Source: Bryobacterales bacterium (GTDB lineage Bacteria; Acidobacteriota; Terriglobia; Bryobacterales; Bryobacteraceae). From it: a DNA stretch of 5,109 nucleotides. Location: the NCBI GenBank assembly GCA_003164075.1, contig PLRZ01000486.1:1182-6290 (forward strand), written 5' to 3'. The position numbers and the translations under genes were made by a program. This document shows, piece by piece, positions 1 to 5,109 of this stretch. Positions within the stretch are counted from its first letter, which is position 1. The number at the start of each line of letters is the position of its first letter. The notes under the pieces were generated by a model that was given only the letters and a program-made list of their open reading frames with translations, had not been told where the DNA came from and did no database searches.

Positions 1-662
1 TTTTGTCCAGCTCTTCCCGCAACCAGCTTGCCGGCTTCCACGCTACCGGTCAAGGCAACACCTTTAATTCGTGGATCGTCAATCACGCGGTTGACTTGAT
101 CGTGCGAAATCAGCAGGTTGGTATACGCCCCCATCGGTGCGCCTGCCTCCAGCCAAAGTCGCTCAAAGGCGATCGCGCATTGCGGAACGCAACCCGCATG
201 TTTCACCATGACGATATTGCCCGCCATCAAATTGGGCGCGGCAAAGCGCGCGAGCTGGTAGTAGGGGAAGTTCCAGGGTTGGACGCCCAACAGCACGCCG
301 AACGGGCTGCTTTCGACCTCCGCCTCGCCAGAGGTTGGATCGAGATGTTGTGGCGCGAGGAAGCGCTCCGCGTTTTTGGCATAGTACTCGAGGATATCCG
401 CGCTTAGCACTACTTCGCCTCGCGCCTGGTCGATCAACTTGCCCATCTCCATCGTTACCAGGTGGGCGAACTCGTCGACGCGCGCGTCCAGTATGGTGGC
501 AGCTCTTGCGACCATTTCGGCCCGCTCGGCAAATTTCGTAAAGCGCCAGGTCTCAAAGCAGGCCGCCGCGTTTTCAATTGCTGTTTCGAGTCGCTCGTCG
601 TTAAACTCCTCGAATGTTCGGAGGGTCTTGCCGTCAAAGGGGTTAACGCTTTGGTATGCCAT
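1..662 (-). CDS. NAD-dependent succinate-semialdehyde dehydrogenase, Sad/YneI-like (partial, N-terminal part)
   Basis: Aldehyde dehydrogenase superfamily enzyme, predicted to oxidise succinate semialdehyde to succinate with NAD(P)+ in the cytoplasm (GABA/putrescine breakdown or a TCA bypass). Reading the complement from ATG at 662 gives 220 residues open to the window edge. The family is about 455-460 residues long, so the catalytic Cys and the Glu general base lie outside the window. Visible motifs are EMGKLIDQARGEV (72-84), PWNFPYYQ (129-136, with Asn131 the expected oxyanion Asn), a cofactor-binding segment VKHAGCVPQCA (153-163, Lys154) and the nucleotide-loop motif LTGSVEAG (204-211). The KHA-x3-P-x-CA form and TGSVxAG resemble E. 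coli Sad/YneI more than GabD. The start is supported by GAGGA eight bases upstream. The gene lies 22 bases downstream of the small Ala/His-rich gene on the same strand, so an operon is likely. Substrate is inferred; another semialdehyde is possible. Confidence 0.92.
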   Translation of the reverse strand, partial: MAYQSVNPFDGKTLRTFEEFNDERLETAIENAAACFETWRFTKFAERAEMVARAATILDARVDEFAHLVTMEMGKLIDQARGEVVLSADILEYYAKNAERFLAPQHLDPTSGEAEVESSPFGVLLGVQPWNFPYYQLARFAAPNLMAGNIVMVKHAGCVPQCAIAFERLWLEAGAPMGAYTNLLISHDQVNRVIDDPRIKGVALTGSVEAGKLVAGRAGQ

Positions 663-670
663 TGTCTGGG

Positions 671-675
671 TCCTC
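671..675 (-). promoter_or_regulatory. Shine-Dalgarno site of the aldehyde dehydrogenase gene
   Basis: The complement reads GAGGA, eight bases before the ATG at 662. It sits inside the 22-base gap after the stop codon of the upstream small gene. It fixes the dehydrogenase start and shows that the gene can be translated independently within a shared transcript. Confidence 0.7.
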
Positions 676-684
676 GTAGGAGCA

Positions 685-909
685 CTATTTTGCGCCGACT
701 GCTACCGGCTTCCCCGATTTCGTGTGCGCCAGCGTCGATGCGGCGTGAGCTTTCACGGAATGCTCCAGCGCCACTTTCGCATACTGCCCGCAACCGTCGT
801 GGTTACCCGTGCTGCAATGCTCCGCGGCGGCGCGGTGGCTCTTGGCGGCGCTCTCGTGTTCTTGCGCAGCGGCGGTGTGCGCTTCAACTACATAGTTTTC
901 TGTGTTCAT
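685..909 (-). CDS. Small Ala/His-rich helical protein of unknown function (74 aa)
   Basis: The function is not recognised. The frame runs from ATG at 909 to TAG at 685-687 and gives 74 residues. It is very rich in Ala (about 20) and His (8: residues 11, 18, 25, 31, 37, 50, 55, 62). The first three His are exactly seven apart within an AAxxHxxAA-type pattern, suggesting an amphipathic helix with one His-lined face. A short turn, HCSTGNHDGC (31-40), holds both Cys (32, 40), followed by a second helix and a Lys/Gly C-terminus. There is no signal peptide or membrane segment. AGGAG seven bases upstream fixes this start, although the frame stays open upstream to about 1299, where it would overlap the dksA-like gene. 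From memory, similar small AAKHH-repeat proteins are common, uncharacterised and sometimes stress-linked. Its position just upstream of the dehydrogenase suggests co-expression. Metal binding through His/Cys is speculation. Confidence 0.75.
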   Translation of the reverse strand: MNTENYVVEAHTAAAQEHESAAKSHRAAAEHCSTGNHDGCGQYAKVALEHSVKAHAASTLAHTKSGKPVAVGAK

Positions 910-916
910 AGAAATG

Positions 917-921
917 CTCCT
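917..921 (-). promoter_or_regulatory. Shine-Dalgarno site of the small Ala/His-rich gene
   Basis: The complement reads AGGAG (within CCAGGAG), seven bases before the ATG at 909. It is the best initiation signal in this long open frame and is why the 74-residue product is preferred over longer versions. Confidence 0.7.
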
Positions 922-1191
922 GGTGCTTGAATTGCCCGCATGGTCCAGGGTTAGTTCCAACGCAGCAGGTTTGTGGCCGCTGCCATAGCCTGGGAATTCC
1001 CCCTTCCATATGCTCCGCACGCGGTCTGGGCTCCACGCGATTCGGCAACTTCCGCATTTTACGTGCAGCCCTTGCATCTCGGCTCCGTTATTCCCGGTAT
1101 CGCAAGCCGGCGCAGCGGCCTCAGCCGTCAAATAGGCGGTGTTCGATTGTGGACCGTCTCGTGCAAGGAATGCTACTCGGCTGGAAATGGC

Positions 1192-1195
1192 GGAG
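1192..1195 (+). promoter_or_regulatory. Shine-Dalgarno site of the dksA-like gene
   Basis: GGAG lies six bases before the ATG at 1202. The alternative in-frame ATG at 1187 lacks a well-spaced purine-rich site, so 1202 is chosen as the start. Confidence 0.6.
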
Positions 1196-1201
1196 ACGGT
1201 C

Positions 1202-1591
1202 ATGAAGATAGCAGATACGGAATTCGGCAGGTTACAAGAAACTGTGGAACGAAAAGAGGCGGAACTCGTTCGGGCATTGGGTAGGCGGGACGGCATCACA
1301 ATCGAAAAGAGCGCGGACCAGATGGACGAGATTCAGTATGCGACGGAACGAGACTTAGCGATCCGAAACGTAGACCGGGATTCCGTTCTGCTGCGTCAGG
1401 TGAGAGTCGCCTTGAGCCGGATTCACGACGGCAGTTTCGGAACTTGCATCGAGTGTGAATCGGCGATCAGCCCTAAGCGCCTAGCGGCCGTTCCATGGGC
1501 ACAGCGTTGTATTCACTGCCAGGATGCTGCTGACCGCAATGGGCGCGACAGAACGGAATCTGCCAGTGAGCCTCTCGTCGAGGCCGCTTAA
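1202..1591 (+). CDS. TraR/DksA-family C4 zinc-finger transcriptional regulator
   Basis: A 129-residue cytoplasmic protein of the TraR/DksA family. Such proteins enter the RNA polymerase secondary channel and tune initiation, DksA itself acting with ppGpp. The N-terminal half (about 5-75) is charged and helical, as expected for the coiled coil. It is followed by GSFGTC and a complete zinc finger with Cys82, 85, 103 and 106 (CxxC-x17-CxxC, the DksA spacing). RLAAVPW (94-99 region) between the Cys pairs is typical of the family. Counting back from the first Cys, Asp39 and Asp42 fall exactly on E. coli DksA Asp71 and Asp74, while the Ala76 position is Ile44. The protein is shorter than E. coli DksA (151), mostly at the N-terminus, and has an acidic tail. 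ATG 1202 is preferred over 1187 because of GGAG at 1192-1195. The family is certain; a true DksA role is less so, and the gene may be one of several paralogues. Confidence 0.9.
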   Translation: MKIADTEFGRLQETVERKEAELVRALGRRDGITIEKSADQMDEIQYATERDLAIRNVDRDSVLLRQVRVALSRIHDGSFGTCIECESAISPKRLAAVPWAQRCIHCQDAADRNGRDRTESASEPLVEAA

Positions 1592-1601
1592 TAAGGAGTC
1601 C

Positions 1602-1628
1602 CCGCCGGTATAGCGCACTCCCCGGCGG
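1602..1628 (+). terminator. GC-rich hairpin after the dksA-like gene, possible weak terminator
   Basis: CCGCCGG (1602-1608) and CCGGCGG (1622-1628) form a perfect 7-bp stem with a 13-base loop, beginning 10 bases after the TAA of the dksA-like gene. No T-run follows, so it is not a canonical intrinsic terminator. It may instead protect the 3' end of the mRNA or act with Rho. Confidence 0.3.
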
Positions 1629-2000
1629 CCACTTGCCTCGCAAATGTGCCGTTGCGGGGTCACGTGCAAAAGAGGCATTCTTTGAATCGCGAACTTCCTG
1701 TTCTGATCTCTCCTGTCAGCGTGGCTATCGTGCAGCTCCCGAAGAGACGCCACACCGGCCCTGAGGCGGTCATCACTGTACGAATTGGGTGCGTCCATGG
1801 TCACGACTTGGCTAGAGCGAATACCGGCAGGATGATGGCCGTCTATGCGTGGTATCCCGACCGGTACTGCGCCAAGAATGCCTTCCGCAAAGGCAGCTCC
1901 AACGTGTCGGCTTACATAGGCGGGGACACATTGTTCGATAGCAGCCTTCATTCCTTGCTTTCCCGCCCGAATTTGAACGATGCGCGTGGAGCGCCAAATC

Positions 2001-2006
2001 AAGGGG
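2001..2006 (+). promoter_or_regulatory. Shine-Dalgarno site of mlaE
   Basis: AAGGGG lies seven bases before the ATG at 2014. It supports this start, and so the roughly 30-residue N-terminal extension relative to typical MlaE proteins. Confidence 0.6.
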
Positions 2007-2013
2007 CGAACCT

Positions 2014-2865
2014 ATGATCGACCCGACATTTGGCCCGGTCGCAGGCGCGCACCCCCCAGCTACATTGCCGAGGACTCTTAACCTGCCCCCTACTGTGAAT
2101 TCGGCCAAGCACCGGATCAACGGGTTTCTTGAATGGTTCGGCGATCTGGGCGTATTTTCCTGGCAAGTGATGCGGGCGGCCGTGACACCACCGTTTGAAT
2201 TTCGTGAATTGTTTCGACAACTTGATGAGATAGGATCGAAATCCCTGCCGCTGGTTGCCGCGGCCGGCGCGGCCATCGGGGTTGTGCTCTCGTTGGAAAC
2301 GCGTCAAAGCCTGAGCCGTTTCGGGGCGAATTCGCTGCTTCCCACCGCGATCGTCTTTGCCGTCATTAAGGAGATGGGTCCGATCATCACCGGTTTAGTG
2401 GTGAGTGGCCGGGCCGGCGCGGGCATTGGCGCGGAGTTGGCGTCCATGAAAGTAACCGAGCAGATAGATGCAATTGAGGCATCCGCGGTCAACCCTTACA
2501 AGCTGTTGGCGGCTACCCGCATCGTGGCTTGCATTCTCATGCTGCCTCTACTGACCCTAGCCGCCGACTTCTGCGCCTTGGCAACTGGTTGGGTTTCCCA
2601 GACTCTGGTGGAGCCGCTCTCGTTACGCCAGTTCATCAATAGTGGCTTTAGCGGCGCGGAATTCAGTGATTTACTGCCGCCCACGTTCAAGACCGCTGTG
2701 TTTGGCCTGATCATTGGGCTGATCGCTTGTTTTCAGGGAATGCGGACACGGGGAGGCGCCGAGGGAGTCGGCCGGGCGGCCATGAACTCAGTGGTCCTGT
2801 CCTCGCTATTCGTGATCGTGGCCGATGTCGTATTGGTAAAACTGATTATCATCTGCTTTCCATGA
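2014..2865 (+). CDS. mlaE: MlaE-family ABC transporter permease (phospholipid transport)
   Basis: Inner-membrane permease of an MCE-type ABC transporter (MlaE/YrbE family). It is predicted to pair with MlaF and the MCE protein to move phospholipids between inner membrane and periplasm. The 283 residues begin with a polar, Pro-rich stretch (1-30), then an interfacial helix region (about 35-75) and hydrophobic segments near 78-95, 110-133, 165-190, 227-245 and 257-281. The family core is clear: KEMGPIITGL (119-128), SGRAGAGIGAELASMKVTEQ (131-150) and IDAIEA (151-156), and near the C-terminus a GVGRAA-x4-V segment (251-261) and a late Asp271. It is a little longer than the usual 255-270 residues because of its N-terminus. 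AAGGGG seven bases upstream supports the start. The TGA overlaps the mlaF ATG (ATGA), so the two are probably translationally coupled in a permease-ATPase-MCE operon. Confidence 0.95.
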   Translation: MIDPTFGPVAGAHPPATLPRTLNLPPTVNSAKHRINGFLEWFGDLGVFSWQVMRAAVTPPFEFRELFRQLDEIGSKSLPLVAAAGAAIGVVLSLETRQSLSRFGANSLLPTAIVFAVIKEMGPIITGLVVSGRAGAGIGAELASMKVTEQIDAIEASAVNPYKLLAATRIVACILMLPLLTLAADFCALATGWVSQTLVEPLSLRQFINSGFSGAEFSDLLPPTFKTAVFGLIIGLIACFQGMRTRGGAEGVGRAAMNSVVLSSLFVIVADVVLVKLIIICFP

Positions 2866-3713
2866 CCGTTGAGGACACAACCCGCGAATTCAGTATGGAC
2901 ACAACCGATTGCATTGCGATGAAGCCCGAAGAAGTTGAAAAAGACGGCGGCGAGCCAGCGGTCGCCGTCAGGGACCTACATAAGTCCTTCGATGGTCAAA
3001 GGGTACTGAACGGCATCAGCATGTGCGTGCGCCGCAGTCAAACCGTCGCGGTGCTTGGACGCAGCGGCACCGGAAAGAGCGTATTGCTGAAGCTGATCAT
3101 CGGCCTGCTGCAGCCCGACTCGGGATCGATTCGCATTCACGGCCAAGACATCGCCGGCCTGACTCTCGACCAGCTCGGCGAAATCAGGAAGAAAATTGGG
3201 TTTCTGTTTCAGCAGGCCGCGCTTTACGATTCGCTCACCGTCGGACAGAACGTGGCTTTTCCACTGCAGCATAACAAGAAGCAGATGTCGAGTTCCGACC
3301 AGAGCGACCGCGTCGCGGAACTACTGGCGGAAGTGGGAATGGAAGGCGAGCTTGCGAAGATGCCCTCGGCTATCTCTGGCGGTATGCAGAAGAGAGTAGG
3401 GCTGGCACGTGCGCTTGCTTTGGAACCGGACATTTTGCTGCTCGACGAGCCGACGGCCGGCCTCGATCCCATCAGTGCTGGGGAGATCGATGATCTGGTT
3501 CTCAAACTCCAGCAGGAACACCGCATGGCATCTGTCGTTGTGACTCACGATCTGCACAGCGCAAAGGCGATTGCGGGCCATCTGATCCTGCTCAATGAGG
3601 GAAACGTGGTCCTCGAGGGTACCTTTGAAGAACTTCAGCATAGTGAGGACAAGTTTGTGAAAGCATTCTTAAGACAATCGCAGGAGGACACATGTCGAGA
3701 CCGGCGCGATTAG
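2862..3713 (+). CDS. mlaF: MlaF-family ABC transporter ATP-binding protein
   Basis: Cytoplasmic ATPase subunit powering the MlaE permease. From ATG 2862 it is 283 residues, against 269 for E. coli MlaF. All nucleotide-binding elements are present: Walker A GRSGTGKS (66-73), Q-loop Gln117 in FLFQQA, ABC signature ISGGMQKR (171-178, the form usual in this family instead of LSGGQ), Walker B ILLLDEPTAGLD (191-202, Asp195 and catalytic Glu196), and switch His229 in VVVTHD. The first 33 residues are polar and acidic and precede the usual domain start (AVAVRDLHKSF). ATG 2862 is chosen because it overlaps the mlaE stop as ATGA, although no good Shine-Dalgarno precedes it. In-frame ATGs at 2895 and 2919 are alternatives, and an open extension back to 2727 inside mlaE is unlikely. 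Its 3' end overlaps the MCE gene by 22 bases. It appears intact and active. Confidence 0.95.
   Translation: MTVEDTTREFSMDTTDCIAMKPEEVEKDGGEPAVAVRDLHKSFDGQRVLNGISMCVRRSQTVAVLGRSGTGKSVLLKLIIGLLQPDSGSIRIHGQDIAGLTLDQLGEIRKKIGFLFQQAALYDSLTVGQNVAFPLQHNKKQMSSSDQSDRVAELLAEVGMEGELAKMPSAISGGMQKRVGLARALALEPDILLLDEPTAGLDPISAGEIDDLVLKLQQEHRMASVVVTHDLHSAKAIAGHLILLNEGNVVLEGTFEELQHSEDKFVKAFLRQSQEDTCRDRRD
3682..3687 (+). promoter_or_regulatory. Strong Shine-Dalgarno site of the MCE gene inside mlaF
   Basis: AGGAGG lies four bases before the ATG at 3692 and within the last codons of mlaF. It is the strongest ribosome site in the window. It fixes the MCE start, and so the 22-base overlap with mlaF, and suggests high translation of the MCE subunit, which forms hexamers in known systems. 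Confidence 0.75.
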
Positions 3714-4888
3714 GAGCGTTCATCGTTGCGACGCTGGCCATTTTGGCGGCCGGTGTCTTCATAGTCGGGAGCAAGCAGTATCTTTTCACTTCCACGTATC
3801 GCTTGAAGACGAAATTCGACAATGTGGCCGGCCTGGCTATCGGGGCTGACGTGCGGGTGGGCGGAGTTCATAGCGGAACTGTGGGCGATATCGTGATGCC
3901 TCACAGGCCGAACGGACAGATCACAGTGATCATGGATCTCGCCAGATCGACGCACGAGATCGTAAAGCAAGATTCAGTTGCCTCAATCGAAACCGAAGGC
4001 ATGGTAGGGAGCCAGTATCTTGCCGTCTCGTTTGGGTCCACGGGCGCCGCTGAGGTGCGGAGTGGCGACGTCATCGCTAGCCAAGCCCCGCTTGAAGTGT
4101 CAGCCCTGCTCAAAAAGGCCAGCGGCATTCTGGATAGCAGCGAGGAAGCCCTCCAGAACGCCACTCGGGCTACTGCGAGTCTCGCTTCCATCAGCGCCAA
4201 GATCGATGGCGGCCAGGGAACAGTAGGAGCGCTGGTGAACGACAAACAACTCTATAACAACCTCGAACAGGCGACCGTCGCCGGACGCGACACGGTACTC
4301 CAGGCGCAGGCTGGCGTCACCGACTTCAAGGAGAATATGGAAGCCCTGAAGCACAACTTCCTCTTGCGCGGGTTCTTCAAGAGCCGCGGCTACGAAGATT
4401 CGGAGGATCTGGTAAGGAATGAGATCGAGCGGCTGCCGCAAGGCGCGCCGATGAGGGAATTCACCTACGCGGCGAAGCAGCTTTTCGATAAGCACGATAC
4501 GGCCGAACTGAAGAACCAGAAGTCTCTTAATGCCGGCGGCGGTTTCCTGTCTAATAACCAGTTTGGGTTCGCCGTGGTCGTGGCATCCGCGGGCATGGAA
4601 GGCGATACGCAGAAGGACGTAGTGCTTACGGAAGCCCGATCGATGGCTGTGCGTGACTATCTTGTCGAGACCTTTGACTTCGATGATAGCCAGCTCAAAA
4701 CTCTGGGAATGGGGAAGCAGCCGGACGCCGCTTTGGGTGCTGGTTGGGGTACCGTGCAGATTCTCATCTATCCGGTCGGAACCGAAATCCCGGCTAACAA
4801 ACCAACTCAGCCGGGGATTTCATCCAAACCTATTTCGGGGCAACCGGCGCCGACCGCCGTGCCCGCAACGCCGAAACCTCACCGGTGA
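3692..4888 (+). CDS. mlaD: MlaD-family MCE protein with degenerate OmpA-like C-terminal domain
   Basis: Membrane-anchored periplasmic lipid-binding subunit of the MCE transporter. Its 398 residues are about twice the length of E. coli MlaD (183). Residues 7-27 form a single N-terminal membrane anchor. The MCE domain spans about 36-115, with FDNVAGLAIGADVRVGGVHSG (42-62) and IETEGMVGSQYLAVSFG (99-115). A helical region follows (about 133-250), with the MCE-family GGQGTVGALVND (173-184) and a conserved KHNFLLRGFFKSRGYED block (220-236). Residues 258-361 align with the OmpA C-terminal fold: residues 295-324 match E. coli OmpA without gaps around the DxxG-to-LSERRA segment, ending in LGMGK (338-342) and VQILIYP (355-361). 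Arg316 matches OmpA Arg256, but Gly301 replaces the peptidoglycan-binding Asp241. A Pro/Thr-rich tail (362-398) ends the protein. AGGAGG upstream and the 22-base overlap with mlaF support the start. The MCE call is firm; the OmpA-like call rests on motif alignment by eye. Confidence 0.93.
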   Translation: MSRPARLGAFIVATLAILAAGVFIVGSKQYLFTSTYRLKTKFDNVAGLAIGADVRVGGVHSGTVGDIVMPHRPNGQITVIMDLARSTHEIVKQDSVASIETEGMVGSQYLAVSFGSTGAAEVRSGDVIASQAPLEVSALLKKASGILDSSEEALQNATRATASLASISAKIDGGQGTVGALVNDKQLYNNLEQATVAGRDTVLQAQAGVTDFKENMEALKHNFLLRGFFKSRGYEDSEDLVRNEIERLPQGAPMREFTYAAKQLFDKHDTAELKNQKSLNAGGGFLSNNQFGFAVVVASAGMEGDTQKDVVLTEARSMAVRDYLVETFDFDDSQLKTLGMGKQPDAALGAGWGTVQILIYPVGTEIPANKPTQPGISSKPISGQPAPTAVPATPKPHR

Positions 4889-4893
4889 TTACG

Positions 4894-4904
4894 TTGACTG
4901 TCAA
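4894..4904. repeat. 11-base palindrome TTGAC-T-GTCAA downstream of the mla operon
   Basis: TTGAC and GTCAA are perfect inverted 5-mers around a central T, six bases after the mlaD stop codon. It could be an operator-like site, a small hairpin or chance. The outer half GTTGACTG recurs inverted as CAGTCAAC at 5016-5023. No T-run follows, so it is not a terminator. Confidence 0.3.
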
Positions 4905-4937
4905 AATGCCCTCAAATGCCCTAAACCTAAATGCCCT
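4904..4937. repeat. Three direct copies of AAATGCCCT
   Basis: The 9-mer AAATGCCCT occurs at 4904-4912, 4914-4922 and 4929-4937. The start-to-start spacing is 10 and then 15 bases, and the first copy directly abuts the palindrome. All three copies are exact. The 10-base step of the first pair is close to one helical turn, so a protein-binding iteron is possible. A short duplication in non-coding DNA is equally possible. TATACT at 4938-4943 follows immediately. Confidence 0.5.
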
Positions 4938-5109
4938 TATACTCCGATATTCCGCGTGAAGGGTATCGTCGCTGTCAGCTAAACTCCGTAAACGCATTCA
5001 AACATGGCGGAATCGCAGTCAACACGAGAATGGCTCTCGGACGATGGTCACCGATGGACACTGTTCGTACCATTATGCTCCAGGAGTCGCTGCCTTAGCC
5101 TCTTCGCGC

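Larger units (their letters stand above)
910..1201. other. Divergent intergenic region between the small-protein/dehydrogenase pair and the dksA-like gene
   Basis: These 292 bases separate two divergently read transcription units and should hold both promoters and the 5' leaders. No convincing sigma-70 -35/-10 pair at 16-18 base spacing was found on either strand, and no sigma-54 -24/-12 element was seen. The minus-strand frame of the small gene stays open through the region but has no codon or start support. Apart from the two ribosome binding sites at its ends, nothing further can be assigned. Confidence 0.5.
1592..2013. other. Region between dksA-like gene and mlaE with an unrecognised open frame
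   Basis: No recognised gene lies in these 422 bases. The best candidate is a plus-strand frame from GTG 1646 (or GTG 1664, which has GGGG four bases upstream) to TGA 2015-2017. It gives up to 123 residues with no known motif, signal peptide or membrane segment. Two things favour coding: a hand count gives a third-position GC bias of about 70% against about 57% and 52% at positions one and two, and its TGA overlaps the mlaE ATG as ATGA. Against it are the lack of an ATG near the 5' end, a weak ribosome site and no recognisable family. A minus-strand frame across the same stretch also stays open and is no better supported. The region should also contain the promoter of the mla operon, but no clear -35/-10 pair is visible. 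Confidence 0.4.

Noticed and set aside
910..1299. Minus-strand upstream extension of the small Ala/His-rich frame, including a CxxC segment
   Set aside because: It runs antisense into the well-supported dksA-like gene, has no good start signal, and the composition changes abruptly at the Met with the strong ribosome site.
1481..2002. 173-residue minus-strand open frame covering the end of the dksA-like gene and the region before mlaE
   Set aside because: Its start would be TTG, it overlaps the zinc-finger coding region antisense, its third-position GC is not elevated, and no motif is recognisable.
2727..2861. Upstream in-frame extension of mlaF inside mlaE
   Set aside because: The extra 45 residues are Arg/Gly-rich, are read from within conserved mlaE codons and do not resemble the start of an ABC ATPase.
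4938..4943. TATACT as a sigma-70 -10 element
   Set aside because: The hexamer is close to consensus but no acceptable -35 lies 16-18 bases upstream and there is no extended -10, so a promoter is not called as a feature.
5025..5039. CGAGA/TCTCG hairpin as a terminator of the mla operon
   Set aside because: The stem is only 5 bp, no T-run follows, and it lies about 140 bases beyond the mlaD stop.
5004..5109. Plus-strand frame from ATG 5004 open to the window edge (starts MAESQSTREWLSDDG)
   Set aside because: Only 35 codons are visible, there is no Shine-Dalgarno, and the part after residue 22 looks unlike a normal protein. It may be a real gene start but cannot be supported here.
5050..5109. 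Minus-strand frames entering from the right edge and ending at about 5074 or 5050, possible C-termini of a convergent gene
   Set aside because: Two frames give equally plausible tails of 11 and 19 residues, which is too short to choose between them or to distinguish from chance.

Overview
The window looks like bacterial chromosomal DNA of moderately high GC (high fifties per cent by eye). The organism is Gram-negative, because it carries an MlaE-MlaF-MlaD type phospholipid transporter that works between the inner and outer membranes. From memory, the TraR/DksA-like protein and the long MlaD resemble those of Acidobacteriota (Terriglobia/Koribacter-like soil bacteria). This is a recollection of family resemblance and was not searched; a proteobacterium cannot be excluded.

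Layout. Bases 1-909 hold a minus-strand pair. A 74-residue Ala/His-rich small protein (685-909) lies upstream of a Sad/YneI-type NAD-dependent succinate-semialdehyde dehydrogenase. The dehydrogenase starts at 662 and runs off the left edge, so only its N-terminal 220 residues are present. The two genes are 22 bases apart, each with a Shine-Dalgarno sequence, and are probably co-transcribed. Bases 910-1201 are a divergent intergenic region. A plus-strand TraR/DksA-type C4 zinc-finger regulator follows (1202-1591). Bases 1592-2013 contain a GC-rich hairpin and an unrecognised open frame whose stop overlaps the next start codon.

From 2014 to 4888 there is a tight plus-strand operon: mlaE (permease), mlaF (ATPase) and a long mlaD-like MCE protein. 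The genes overlap by 4 and 22 bases. Together they should form an inner-membrane MCE transporter, with MlaF powering MlaE and the MCE protein forming the periplasmic lipid channel. No mlaC or mlaB homologue is in the window. Bases 4889-5109 are intergenic or the edge of another gene, with a 9-base motif repeated three times and an adjoining palindrome.

The most interesting point is the C-terminal part of the MCE protein. It aligns with the OmpA-like peptidoglycan-binding fold, but the key aspartate position is glycine while the partner arginine is kept. The DksA-like protein keeps both coiled-coil tip aspartates but has isoleucine where E. coli DksA has Ala76. No mobile element, CRISPR array, tRNA or rRNA was seen.
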